A stretch of DNA of 64,000 bases, taken from the NCBI GenBank assembly GCA_025617745.1, contig CM046869.1, positions 14,899,168-14,963,167 of the forward strand, read 5' to 3'. The position numbers and the translations under genes are program-made. This DNA is from Heliocidaris erythrogramma (Eukaryota; Echinodermata; Echinoidea; Camarodonta; Echinometridae). Below, piece by piece: positions 31,983 through 43,048 of this stretch (position 1 is its first letter; each line of letters begins with the position of its first letter). The notes beneath the pieces were generated by a model. That model ran no database searches. It was given only the letters and a program-made list of their open reading frames with translations, and was not told where the DNA came from.

Positions 31983-33732
31983 TTTACCCACGCCGATGAA
32001 ATCGGCAGGGTTATGTAAAGGGCTCCGTATGTTTTTTTTTTTTTTTTTTTTGTTTGTTTGTTTGTTTGTTTGTTTGTGTACAAGATAACAAGAGAACGGG
32101 TGAACGGATTTGCACCAAATTTTCAGGGAATGTTCAGAAAGTGACAGGAAAGAATCGATTAGATTTTGGTGATGATTGGTTGACCCCTGCACATTCTGTG
32201 TGACCTTGAAGTTTTGACCCTGTAGTAAAGTATAGGAACTTCAGTTCAGATAGTGACAGGAAAGAAACTAGAAAGATTGATGACCCCAAACTTCGCCTGC
32301 AGATGCAGAAATATTTTGGCCAATCAAAACACTCATTACTTCGTCTCACCAAAAGTTTATTTCAGGTTTATGAATTTTAGAAGACTTTTAGACCCATTAT
32401 TTGCCATTTCACTTCAAATCCGTACGAGCCTGCAATGAATATTCAAAGCCAACGTATCCCAGCAACAAGGGATTTTTCGCGCGCTTGAACTACTACCCTA
32501 CTGCGAAAGCGGCTATGTACGTTATACTAGTAATAGGCGGCTCTATAGCTTATAGCTAGCTAGCTATCGCGCGCGATACCTTTTTTTATCTACAAATTCA
32601 TTTAGATTCAGGCTACCCTAGCCCTACGGCTTCTCCTCTATTTCTTATCTTCTGTCCATTTCTGTTTATTTTCCCCGATTCTTTCCACTTTGTTGTGGAA
32701 GTTTTTGTGATTTATTTTATCCTGGTGGACGTGTAGTACGTGATTTTAATTGTTTTCGGTGAAAATCTGGTGAGTTTGTTTGACGTAAGTAAGTCTATCG
32801 CACTCGCGAGCGTTCGCGTGTGTTGATCTGAGTGAGTGGGCTGTGTAGCTTGCTGTACGTACATAACTATACACAGCGCTGTCGCGAAGTGACGGCGATC
32901 TGGTCGGGCTAGGGAGTACATAACCCCAGGGAGTACAGTGCCTGTGCCTGGCTGACTGTAGTAGGATTGAACTTTTTTCTTTGGGTTATAACGGTCCTGT
33001 CATTTGAGATTTGAGTTAGTTTATAACTCATTTATGTCTGTTTGAGTGGATTTCGTAGTTGTAAAATATATACAAAAACTGTATTTTTTAAAATTTGTGT
33101 GGATTTGCAAAATTTGGTGGCTGATCGAGGTTCGCCGAATACATGCACGCCAGTATCCACTTTGACTTTGTTGATGGGTGGTGACTGAGCTGAGTGAGTA
33201 AGCTCTGTGCCTCGCATGCATGTCATTTTGAAGTCGAGATCCAACTTATTTTGTCGTCATATTTATTTTATCCAAGCCCGATGAAAAAAAACAACAACCC
33301 CAATTGCAATGTAATTTAAATATAGAACATGAATACATTTACTAACACTTACATGACTGAACACTGAATACAAATTGCTAACATTTTTTTCCTCACCACG
33401 CCACGCTCTCTGACATGTCTAATCAATTACTTTTAGGGGAGAGATGTTTCAATAATAAAATATCTTTTTCAGAAGAATTTTTTCAAGGGTGGGGACACAC
33501 AAAGCTATGACCTGGATATGGCAAAATTTATTGGGGGGGGGGGGGGTAGATGTGCCTCTTGTTATCCCCTTTGAATGACTACTACTTACAAAAATAATCG
33601 CAACAAAACAAAACCTATATTGGGTTTACTTTTTTTTATACACGACAGGGGAACCAACCAGTAAAAATGCAGTTTCAAGAATAATAGCTCCGCTAAGGCG
33701 TGGGTCTGCCGCCTTTGACGGCCTTTCTAGTT
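31983..33732. repeat. Candidate transposon with ACCCACGCC ends (copy 1)
   Basis: The left end ACCCACGCCGATGAAATCGG carries a small hairpin (GCCGAT..ATCGGC). Near the right end, GGCGTGGGTCTGCCGCC is the inverted ACCCACGCC. Between them are poly-T/(GTTT)n at 32031-32076 and a module (ATAACAAGAGAACGGGTGAA, GATTAGATTTTGGTGATG, TGACCTTGAAGTTTTGACCC) reminiscent of the 22113 family. GC- and CpG-rich sequence lies around 32480-32900. The inverted ends are short, so the boundaries are tentative. Counterpart at about 53058-54807. Confidence 0.35.
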
Positions 33733-34454
33733 AGATGATAACTTTAATTTGTTTTTTGGGTTGAATGAGAGTTTGATCAGAGACTACTGACAATTAAAGG
33801 CAACATTGTTTCCATAAATTAAAGTTAAAAGGGATATTGGAAAGATGTGGATGTGTTAAAGGGGAAAAATAATTTTTTCCCCTTATGAAAATTGATGGCA
33901 GGTAGAGGACTATGGTTCTTTTGTCGCTCAGTTACGACACCCATCCTGTAGCAAACTTCTACTAAAATTATGATTCTGATTCAGTTAAAAGAAAGCTGCA
34001 TGATATCATATTAATCATAAAGGTGAAACTCCGCCAAGGCTTTGAACACTACTGCACGGAAGTATCACATATCGCTATAAATGTTCTCTTTGGAATATTG
34101 ATATGACAGATTTTTTTACCAGTAAAGTTTTACATGGGTGTTTCCCCACATGGAGTCCTTGTTACCCAAATAATTTCAGGTTCATTTTAGTTCATAGCCC
34201 ATTTCATGAATGGCCCACACTACCTTTGAAAAGAGTAGCAGCAGTTGGATCAGAGGTCTTATTATCAAAGATTTTGTGGTATTATTGTTCTTTTATGAAA
34301 TGTGAATGTCTAACACTGTCTAGTTTAAAACTGGTGGCAGCGGTGGGATTGGAAATGTAACAATTCTTAGTGTGGTATTGCATTTCATGTCCAAATCTTG
34401 TGGTCCTGGATGGAATACCATCAATTTTGTTTCCATAATTTCTACCTCATCCAG
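33733..34454. other. Intron, no recognisable element
   Basis: AT-rich sequence leading to the acceptor of helix exon 7. Confidence 0.5.
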
Positions 34455-34553
34455 GGTCCTAGTGGTGAAGGAGCCGTACCAGGAGTTCCTGGTCCACCTG
34501 GAGAAAAGGGGGATCCAGGCCCACATGGAGAGCATGGGCCAGCTGGTCTCTTT
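34455..34553 (+). CDS. Collagen helix exon 7 (copy 1), 99 nt
   Basis: Acceptor TACCTCATCCAG, donor GTAAGT from 34554. 99 nt, phase 0: GPSGEGAVPGVPGPPGEKGD then PGPHGEHGPAGLF. Eleven triplets, all with Gly in the first position. The last codon is Phe in a Y position. Counterpart at 55530-55628. Confidence 0.93.
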
Positions 34554-34984
34554 GTAAGTTTATTTTGGGGAGATTATGTAGCCCTATAAGATTTAGTGAT
34601 TTAGACATGTCTAATTACATTCAGGAGAATATTTTGCAGAAATGAACTGCTTCAAATTTTCATTGGTATAGGTGTAAATGTCAAGGGGAGTGAATATAAA
34701 GGGAAGGATATGAAAGAATATGAAGAAAATAAAGAGTACGATGAAGAAAAAGTGATAAATGAGGTCAAGATTCGAAAATTATATTATCATTAATCTGTTC
34801 ACATGCATTATACTTTTCTTTTATCAAATGATTCAGTAATTAAAAGACTGGAGACAAGAAGAGAAGAACGGCTTTAAATAAACATGAATAATGGAAAGAT
34901 AAAGTGAAATAATAAAGCTAAGATGTTCATTTTTTTTTACAGAATTTATGTTGTAACAGGGGCATTTAATTTTTTTTCTTTCAG

Positions 34985-35038
34985 GGACCACCTGGAGATC
35001 CAGGTCTGCCTGGTGCTGATGGGAGACCTGGTGCACCA
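34985..35038 (+). CDS. Collagen helix exon 8 (copy 1), 54 nt
   Basis: Acceptor TTTTTCTTTCAG, donor GTAAGT from 35039. 54 nt, phase 0: GPPGDPGLPGADGRPGAP. Only 431 bp of intron separates it from exon 7. Counterpart at 56060-56113. Confidence 0.94.
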
Positions 35039-35946
35039 GTAAGTTTGCTATAACTTGAACATGAGAGGTATTCTTATAATGGCTTAACCCCTTCTGTGCT
35101 GCAGGTGGAAAGTTCCACCAAGGAATTTGAGTGTTGAACATTGTTTTAGGTCTATAGAATGTCTATATTTATCTTCAGGAAAAAATTTAGGGCAAATTTA
35201 TCAATGAAGTAAAGCATTTTAAGTTTAAATTTCACACTTTGAAGTTCATTTTTTAATCATCACTTTATTGTACATAGATAACAAATACATAAGTTTACAA
35301 AAACAAAGAAATAGAGAGAAATATAAAAAGCCCAGGACAAGAACCTATTATGGTTCTAAGCAGGGCAGTACATTAAAAAGGGAAGTTACATCGATTGCAA
35401 AAGCTTAATGTGTTGTACATCTTGACTAATAAGGTGAAAATGAAGATAAATTTGAGTAAGTTTCTAATACTGTATATCATGTCCTTTTCACAGAATATCG
35501 TAAAAATAAAATTTAATTCTAATCAAATTGCACCTACCTCCAATTAACGCATTTTTAATCTTACTTTTATTATTTTAGCCTTACAGTAATTAACAAATTC
35601 ATAAGGACATTTCTTATCAATGAATGAAATATAGCAAAAATATATAATATTTAACATGCCGTGAAGTTGTTAACCAACCCCCCCCCCCTCCCGCCCCCAC
35701 ATCAGACTATGTTGTCGGTATCTGGAGAGGGGTTTGAATTATCCCAAAACGTGGCCCAGATAGGTTAAAATAGAATTTTTGTTATTGTTTATTATGCAGT
35801 AGATGGATAGATGAGACTAGCAAAATATAAAACTATCAAAAGCAGTTGTGTCTGCTGCATGTTTTTTTATATCAGAATTTTGCACTTTCACCCATTCATT
35901 AGGGCCTATAAACATACTTCACTATTTATCTGTCTATTTCCTTTAG
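35039..35946. other. Intron, no recognisable element
   Basis: AT-rich, with a C-run at 35680-35698; nothing else seen. Confidence 0.5.
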
Positions 35947-36045
35947 GGTCGCAATGGAACTGATGGTCAGCCTGGAGACCGAGGTCCTGAGGGTCCCCCA
36001 GGTGAACAGGGACCTCCAGGAGAGGGAGGCCTTCCAGGAAACCCG
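35947..36045 (+). CDS. Collagen helix exon 9 (copy 1), 99 nt
   Basis: Acceptor TATTTCCTTTAG, donor GTCAGT from 36046 (a less common GTC donor). 99 nt, phase 0: GRNGTDGQPGDRGPEGPPGE then QGPPGEGGLPGNP. Perfect triplets. Counterpart at 57023-57121. Confidence 0.93.
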
Positions 36046-36982
36046 GTCAGTATTTTCCCATTCCCCTGCTTTTCATGCACTCCATACCATAGTCTGTATG
36101 TATAGTCTTAATAATATGCTTCAAGATTCAAGATTTATTGTCCATATATAATACAGATATTTGCTTTCCATTGGTGTTACATGAAATATGTGACACATAG
36201 ACAAAACATGGTATCGTGTGCTGAGACCCAGAAGGGCAGTTAGACTATAAAGTTATGGTAGCACAAGTAATGAAATACAGTCAAACCTGTGCAATAAGGC
36301 CACCTCTGTGAAGTAAAGAAGTGGCTTCTGTAGACAGATAGCCCTGTTACATGGGTTCTACAGCAGATAATTATTTCTAGAGGGAAACAGTATGGGTGGA
36401 TGATCTGATATTTGCTCAAGTGACATTTGTTTTGGACTTGATTTCATCAAAGGTATCAGGTTAGAGATTTAATTGCAATTGTGTTTTAGGTTAGGTTTAG
36501 AGTTGGGTTAAGGGATAGGAATAATGTTTGTCCAGTGTTGGAGTTGAGAATTTGATAAGTGTTGGAATTTGACTGTGAGGCATTGTAGTCATAGCATGTG
36601 TTGTTCAATCTGTAGGTTACCAACTCTCGTCAAGTGACCATGATGGAGAGATGGCCATTATGGCAGGTTTGATTGTATTGTTGTAACATGACTAGGAAAT
36701 CATTGGTGGGATGTTAAACTGTTTAACTCAGTTTCTTGTGAAAACCTTGTTTTCCTAATTTTTTAGGACCAATTTGATGTTCCGAAACCCATCCAATTGC
36801 ATATCTTCAACAATAATGTCACAAGCTACATGTATAGCGAAGGATGTCAATACTCTATATTAAAAATTAAAATGTTTTAGCTTTCATCAAAAGTGAAAAT
36901 TTTTGAGTTACAAGGTTTATCATCCCACCAACAAAATGTTGATTCACTCAAACTTTTATAATGAGGGCTGTCTACTCCTCAG
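36046..36982. other. Intron, no recognisable element
   Basis: AT-rich non-coding sequence; a TTAGGTTTAG-rich patch lies at about 36487-36515. Confidence 0.5.
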
Positions 36983-37081
36983 GGTAGGATGGGCCAGCCA
37001 GGAGATACAGGATCCAAAGGGGAGAAGGGAGAGGATGGAAACATGGGTCCTCCTGGTGCCAGAGGCTTGTTTGGAATCATG
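36983..37081 (+). CDS. Collagen helix exon 10 (copy 1), 99 nt
   Basis: Acceptor TCTACTCCTCAG, donor GTAAGT from 37082. 99 nt, phase 0: GRMGQPGDTGSKGEKGEDGN then MGPPGARGLFGIM. Perfect triplets, methionine- and lysine-rich. Counterpart at 58061-58159. Confidence 0.93.
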
Positions 37082-37544
37082 GTAAGTTGTTGCATTTGCC
37101 ACCAAGCTTATCCACAGAATATATGGTCCAGATTAAAAGAAATATAGCTTTGTGGCATTTCAGGGGGTGATCTGGGAGAACCATAAGTTGGAGAAGTTGA
37201 AAGTACGGGGTATGCATTGATGTGTTTGATCCTCTTGTCCATACCCTTGTTCAGAGAGAATTTGCCCTTGGCAATTAATTTTAGAAGTCCAAAGCAATTT
37301 GGCAAATTGAAAGTATACTAGCGCAAAGGTTGTTGTGCTCTGACTGGCAAAAACTCTGACTGCCAAAAACTCTGACTGCCACAATTTGTCCAGGGACAGA
37401 ATGCTGAAAACTATCGAGACACCATACCAACATGAAAGTTATCAGGTAACCCCTTCAGATTATCATCTATTGTCAAATCTGAAACTTTCGCTATTTCTTG
37501 AGTTATTTAAATTTATAAAAGTTCATGAATAGGAATACAGAATC

Positions 37545-37755
37545 ATAATCAGTGGTAGAGCAGTGGTCTCATAACTGTGGTCTCGTAACTGGAGGACCCG
37601 GGTTCGAACCAAGTGGATGCGCTAGTTCCCTTTGGTATGGCATTAATCCTCATTACCAAGTCCTTGGAGAGAACTTAAAGCCGTCGGTCCCCAGGTTGCT
37701 TACTTAAAGCATACACATGCTCTCTTAGCAGTCGGGTAAAATAAACCATTGAACC
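37545..37755 (+). repeat. tRNA-derived SINE, second family (copy 1)
   Basis: A box TGGTAGAGCA (37553-37562) and B box GGTTCGAACC (37601-37610) in a tRNA-like head. The body contains GGTATGGCATTAATCCTCAT, GAGAACTTAAAGCCGTCGGT and a CCAGGTTGCTTA block. The head differs from the SINE at 26238. Counterpart at about 58623-58833. Confidence 0.8.
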
Positions 37756-38290
37756 AAATCAAACGAAACATGGAATATCCTGTGTGCAGGAGTTTTCGTG
37801 TGCCTATACCACTAGAACAGATAGTTATAACCATTCTGCTTTCTTAACGCAAAACATAAAACTTATATAAATCTTATGAACCATTCCTATCTTTTGGATC
37901 AATTGTACGTTAGTATTGAACCAAGTCAGGATTTGCAATATTAATTTCTTAATTAAGGATAAGTTTGATATAATGTGATATGGCTTTCGTCAACCTGTTT
38001 GCCAACTTCCATCATTACAGAAAACCAAGGATCAATCAATCAGATTTTTACAAATGGTCCAATTCCTTTAGATATATCCCCAATATTTGTTACAAATAAA
38101 TGGACCAACCGCATGTATTGCTGACTTTTTCTATAATACTATAATAAAGATAATTTATTCTCTTTTTGTACGTTATTTGCAGATTATATTGCGTAGTGTT
38201 GAAATTATATCATTTTTTAAAAATCATTGTGTCCCATATTTAATTAGAATATTGCTGAGATCTTGCTGTTTCATATTCATTCTCTCCCAG
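37756..38290. other. Intron between the SINE and helix exon 11
   Basis: AT-rich sequence. The long plus-strand open frame from 38087 merely runs through the intron into the exon at 38291. Confidence 0.6.
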
Positions 38291-38398
38291 GGTGAAAAAG
38301 GCATGAAAGGTCAAGCTGGTAGTAGAGGTGAGATGGGAGACGATGGCTTCTCCGGTTTTCCAGGGCCTGTTGGTCCTGCTGGACCAAAAGGTTATCCA
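38291..38398 (+). CDS. Collagen helix exon 11 (copy 1), 108 nt
   Basis: Acceptor CATTCTCTCCCAG, donor GTAAGT from 38399. 108 nt (twice 54), phase 0: GEKGMKGQAGSRGEMGDDGF then SGFPGPVGPAGPKGYP. Twelve perfect triplets. An upstream open frame makes this exon look like part of a 130-codon ORF, but the Gly-X-Y register begins exactly at the acceptor. Counterpart at 59369-59476. Confidence 0.94.
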
Positions 38399-38780
38399 GT
38401 AAGTTATTGTGCTAGTTCAGAAGTAACTGTTATACAGATGCAACATATAGGCTTTTTACACTTGCAAAATTTTGCTTAGTCCCTTACTATCGGTAGGGCT
38501 AAACGAGCATTTAGCCCCACCAATAGTACAGGACTAAGCTTAGCCCATTTCCTGTTCACATTGCATTTTAAGCAAGTAGGCTAACTCCACGATAGTGCAG
38601 GATTATTTTAGTCCCGGAAAAATGGCGGGTTAGCCCACTAATGGTGGGGCTAAATATAAAAGGGTGGGGCTAAGTGCTCAAGCGAGAACAGAAATAACAA
38701 TAGTCTGGGGTTAAGGATAGTCCGGTGTTAAGGATAGTTATAGGCCTCTGTCGGTCAGAAAATACGATGGATAGAGCACC

Positions 38781-40482
38781 CTAGGTAGATATAGATGATG
38801 TGCTGCTGTGGCTGGTGAGTCTGATGCGAAAATGGCAGTCTCTCGCACACTGGCCGCATATGTAGGTACATGTATTATTCGTTTTTGCATAGGTACGGGC
38901 TTTTTGTCTGGCTTTTTTCTGGTCAGCCAGGTCTAGAAGCTTTTCTTCACACTTCTTAAGTTGACGGCGAAAAAGGCCTCTCCAGTTACTACGGTTGTCT
39001 GCTGCATTTTCCCAACATCTAATATCTAGATCCAGCGCTCTCATGTGATGCTTACATGTATCTTTGTAGCGTAATTTTGGCCGGCCAACAGCTCTCTTTC
39101 CAGAGGCAAGTTCACTGTAAAGGATGTCCTTGGGTATGCAGCCATCTTGCATCCGATGAACATGGCCGAGCCAGCGCAACCAGCGTTGTCTCAGAATTGT
39201 AAACATCGTTGGGAGACCAGTGCGTTGAAGGACCTCTCTATGTGTTACTTTGCCCCTCCAGGAGATCCCAAGGATGCGGCGAAAGCAGCGCATGTGGAAG
39301 CTATTCAGCTTCTTCTCCTGTTTGGCATACGTTGTCCAGGTTTCGCTTGTATACAAAAGCATGCTGACAATGCACACATTGCACACAGCTGCCTTGGTCT
39401 TGGAAGTTTAGTATTCTCTCCCAAATACGTGTTGTGAGTCTGGTGAATGTGGACGCAGCTTTCCCGATGTGTTTGTTAATTTCTGCATCGAGAGAGAGCT
39501 TGTCGTTGATGGTAGATCCTAGATATGGAAACTGTTGAAAAACCTCCAGTTTGTGGTTTTCAGTGGTTACTGTTGGTGGAGTCCCTGTACCCTGACTGAA
39601 CACATTGGTCCTCTTCAAACTGATGACCAATCCAAAGTCCCTGCAGGCTTGGGAGAAGCGGTTCAACAAATGCTAAGTTGTTGCTCAGTGTGTGTGTGAC
39701 GATTGCTGCATCGTCAGCAAACAGCATGTCCTTTAGTTTTTGGAGACTTGTCAAGATAACTCGCGAAAAGAGTTTTCCAAAAACGCCTAGAAGGGAGATG
39801 CCCCTGTAGTTGTTGCAGTCGCTTCTGTCGCCCTTATTCTTGTAGGGGGTGATAATCTTGGCGTCCTGCATGTCTTGTGGTACTGATCCTTTTATCCAAC
39901 ATTGACAGAGAACACCATGTAGGGGTTGCAGAAGTGTGCTTTTGCAGGACTTGATCAGGTCTGGTGGGATACCATCGTTTCCAGGAGCTTTTCCCGACAC
40001 CAGGCTGGCAATGGCACTGAGATCCTGCTGGGTTGGTTCTTCGTCAAGTTCTGCATGGTGGGAAGACAGTCGATGGCATCAAGGGTTGAGAGGGCAATGA
40101 TGTGTGCTCTAGAGTACAGCTCAGAGTAATGTTCTTCCCATCTCTCCATCTGTTTGCTTTTGTCCGTGATAAGTTCCCCACTAGATGACTTGAGGGGGGC
40201 CATCTTGGTCTGGACAGGTCCTATGGCTTTCTTGATGCCATCATACATTTTCCTGATGTTTCCTGTTACTGCTGCTGTCTGGATGTCATCGCTGAGCTCA
40301 ACCCAGTACGCATTGGCACATTTTCTGGCAGTCTGCTCTACCTTGTTCCTGGCAGTTCTGAGTACCTGAAGAGTCTTCTCATTCGGTAGACGCTTGTACT
40401 CAACAAAGGCAGCTCGCTTTGCCTCATTGACAGGAGTCATCTTGTCTTTTATTTTCAGTTTTGCTTGATAGCCCCCTTCCAC
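38781..40482 (-). pseudogene. Decayed non-LTR retrotransposon ORF (copy 1)
   Basis: Read from 40482 leftward in several frames, the order of domains is that of a LINE ORF2 lacking its endonuclease. First is a linker (EYKRLPNEKTLQVLRTARNK... to SELYS), then RT motif 1 (SGKAPGNDGIPPDLIKSC) and the NNYRGISLL block. The next block, RVILTSLQ, is joined directly to KLKDMLFADDAAIV: the palm region between these blocks is deleted, although the catalytic FADD box remains (about 39710-39721). Then follow the FGLVISLKRTNVF thumb region, the SETWTTYAKQEKKLNSFHMR and RWLRWLGHVHRMQDG C-terminal blocks, and a terminal Cys/His cluster (CGQCARDCHF...H). Frame changes near 40053, 39675 and 39395 prove it is dead. 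It resembles RTE/L2-related invertebrate LINEs; the clade is not resolved. Plus-strand frames here are shadows. Confidence 0.85.
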
Positions 40483-41060
40483 TGACCATCAAAGGCTCAT
40501 CCCAAAACTGCGAATTTCAGCGTTCTGATGAATTCTGAGGATATTTGAGCCGACAAGCGTGTTTTGGGGGCCCTTTTTTCTGGCAAATCCGATAAAGATC
40601 TGACATTGATCGGGGTAATCGGATGAAAGACTGGTAGCTGCCCAATATCTGTCGGCCGTTTTCATCGGCGGCATTCGATTCATCTGTTGGAGGGTAAATC
40701 GAGGATGATCTGACACTAACCCAACACTTCCGACAATCGCTCGACACTAATCCGACTAATCAGTTAGTAATCGGACACTGACCTGATACTCTGCGGATTT
40801 TTCGCCAAAATCAGAAATTGTGTGCAAAAGGAGGATCTTGGTGTAGCGCTGTAGCACTGTTATTGTCTGATGAAAATCTGTCAAGCACCAGTGTTGGCTG
40901 ACCCTGGAATCACCCTCCTTTTATAGACCGTTGGCCGTCAGATGTCACCACTGGTTATGCGATAAGTGTCGGGCGACAGTTGGGTCAATGAGCTATTACC
41001 CTCCGATGAGTGTTGAATTTGCTAGTCTTTGCTTGACATCATTTTGAAGTAGTAATGGGG
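40483..41060. repeat. GATCGG/CCGAT-rich segment adjoining the LINE (copy 1)
   Basis: The segment contains many short ATCGG/CCGAT/CCGAC words (40613-40625, 40650-40680, 40740-40775). A part, 40448-40620, recurs at 43588-43760 at the edge of the N gap. Its function is unknown; it may be an old transposon terminus or leader. Confidence 0.5.
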
Positions 41061-42190
41061 AAATCTGGTATGATCTAGTGATGAAATGATTTTATATTCC
41101 TTAACGAGGTGCTATGTTACATCAAAATTAATCTCTAAATTCAAATTTGATGAATGATGACCATTAAAACTTCCTCTTTTAACATCATTTTCGCTAAAGA
41201 TACAATAAGGTTTGTAGATATAGACTACTGTGTTATATGCATGCATAGCGTGTTAATAATACGTAGGTCCGTGTGTGTGTGTGTGTAGGCCTAGCTAGCG
41301 CTCCACGTATGTATAGCTGTGATACGTGAAACAATACACACACGAAATGCAAGCGCGTATATGTGTTGCATATTCAACTTCCAAAGTTTTCTTCGAACTA
41401 CAGTACATATTCTCTCCAACAATAAGTTCTAATGTTGCTGCCAGTTCAGTTCTGATGGCTTTGGCCGAGTTAAGCTTTATGTATGCCTTGCATGTTATTA
41501 GTTGAGTGTCACAAATCATGCACCAGCGAGAGCGTTGAACTGGCACCGAAAGCGATGGCGATGCCATGGCCATTTCGCATTGATTGGGCCACGACCAGGA
41601 CTACATTTTCACACACAACTTTTATCAGTAAGAAGTTGCAAATGTAGGCCTAAATGCCAATTATTTCCGTTTTCAGAACCTCGTTTCCCGGCTTGTTTCT
41701 TGCAAATCTCAGAGAGTTTTAATATCCAATTCGAATGCATGCACAATACAGTACAGTACATCATAATGTGTACAGCTAGCTCGAGCTGAGCTGATATGCG
41801 ATATGCGCGATCAGATCAGGGATCCCACCACGTGCAAAACGTAAAGCGAACTGTTTGATTGACGGTGATTTCATGAATATTTATGATCACTTGTGTGTGA
41901 ACTTTTGACCCCTGACGTCAGCGTGGAGCAATTGCACTGGACTTTTTTTTTTCGGGGCCAACAGGTTCTCGGGATCGCGCCATCACTCGGCTTATCGCGT
42001 ATAGTCGGCAAATAAAAAACTCAATAAAAAGAGTCCAGAACTAGACTAATTAAGCACCAGAGAGCCACCATGCATCAGCCCAGAATACTCTTCTGTTATT
42101 ACGTTCTCCGGCAGTTTAAGGGGATTGTGACCCAGCCAGAACATGATTCACAGGAACTCTATCATTAGGACACCCAAGCATGACCCAGAT

Positions 42191-42382
42191 TAGAGTACCT
42201 TTATATAGAAGAGTAGCGACATGGACGTCTGACTTTTCTGGACACAAAATGGCGTTCGAATTCTTTCTAATGAGAACACCCAGGTGCTCATCGGAATTGA
42301 AAGGAAATGTTACGTAATAGTGGACACAAAATGGCGTTCAAATCACAGGTTGTGCGTTACTCTTCTATATAAAGGTAATCTA
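42191..42382. repeat. hAT-like MITE with exact 8-bp TSD (copy 1)
   Basis: The left end reads TAGAGTACCTTTATATAGAA and the reverse complement of the right end reads TAGATTACCTTTATATAGAA, continuing to GAGTA. An exact 8-bp duplication ACCCAGAT flanks it (42183-42190, 42383-42390). Two GGACACAAAATGGCGTTC direct repeats lie inside (42239, 42324). Counterpart at 63270-63460. Confidence 0.9.
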
Positions 42383-42521
42383 ACCCAGATGACCCCCTAA
42401 CATTCATGGGATTGGCACAGGTAAGGCGCTGGATGCTGTCCCAGTATTCAAGAACTAGGTTCTTACCTGTCGCCCAGTAAGGATAGTATGGGGTTAAAAA
42501 AATCAAGTGTAAAAAGCCTAT

Positions 42522-42994
42522 TAGAGGTTTATACATGTTTCATTGGTTTTCTTGATGGATAGCTTTTTTTTTAAAGAGCTAGACCCATACACAATATCAG
42601 TGATTATGATCTTGTAAAATGTACATCATGTGCAGTATCTGTGAATATGATTGGTTTTAAAGTTTTATGATGACTATCCCTTGATGTTTCATATTTTTTT
42701 TGGTACATAAATATATGGGTTGTGTTATAATGAACTAAACGCTTTCAAATGAAATCTTTCCATATCTATGTATGGGTATGAAAAACAAGATATCACATTT
42801 GGGGGAATGGAAATGCAAGACAGAAATGAAGTGAATAAGATCATATGAAATTACTCTTAGGGTATGTACATTTTTGAGGGATCCTTTGAAGGTGGTAGTT
42901 ATTTCTCTGATACAAAGTGGGATGGTCAATGTTTGTGATGCACAAATTGTAAAATGACTTGTTAAATCTTGGTATATATTTGTTCACCTCACAG
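42522..42994. other. Intron between the composite element and helix exon 12
   Basis: AT-rich non-coding sequence. It contains the last bases (to 42922) matched by the second copy before the window ends. Confidence 0.6.
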
Positions 42995-43048
42995 GGTATG
43001 CAAGGGGAAGAAGGAGAGGAAGGAAGAGCAGGGTTGGATGGATCAAAG
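42995..43048 (+). CDS. Collagen helix exon 12 (copy 1), 54 nt
   Basis: Acceptor GTTCACCTCACAG, donor GTAAAG from 43049. 54 nt, phase 0: GMQGEEGEEGRAGLDGSK. It is the last exon before the gap. By the constant offset its duplicate would begin near 64073, just outside the window. Confidence 0.93.

Larger units (their letters stand above)
38447..42521. mobile_element. 4.1-kb composite element with perfect 18-bp TIRs (copy 1)
   Basis: 38447-38464 reads ATAGGCTTTTTACACTTG and 42504-42521 is its exact reverse complement. A second layer (TTAGTCCCTTACTATC against TTAACCCCATACTATC in reverse complement) continues the terminal similarity. Inside lie a palindromic segment (38505-38665), a decayed LINE (38781-40482), a GATCGG/CCGAT-rich segment (40483-41060), a (GT)n at 41271-41288, and a hAT MITE (42191-42382). 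No DNA transposase was recognised, so this looks like a non-autonomous DNA transposon enlarged by later insertions. The target duplication is unclear (at most TA). The same element sits at 59525-63599. Confidence 0.7.
23216..42922. repeat. Large direct repeat, copy 1
   Basis: This interval matches 44261-64000 along its whole length, in the same orientation. The coordinate offset rises only from 21,045 at the left to 21,078 at the right. Exons, introns, SINEs, the LINE remnant and MITEs are all shared. Confidence 0.97.

Noticed and set aside
34398-34589. 63-codon frame beginning with ATG that includes a Gly-X-Y segment
   Set aside because: It is read-through of intron on both sides of exon 34455-34553, which is bounded by consensus splice sites.
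38087-38290. N-terminal part of a 130-codon frame with hydrophobic, signal-peptide-like sequence before a collagen segment
   Set aside because: The Gly-X-Y register starts exactly at a good acceptor at 38290; the upstream part is intron read-through and would be an artefactual start.
39147-40369. Plus-strand frames of 67-96 codons over the LINE remnant
   Set aside because: The minus strand carries recognisable reverse-transcriptase and C-terminal LINE blocks, so these are shadows.
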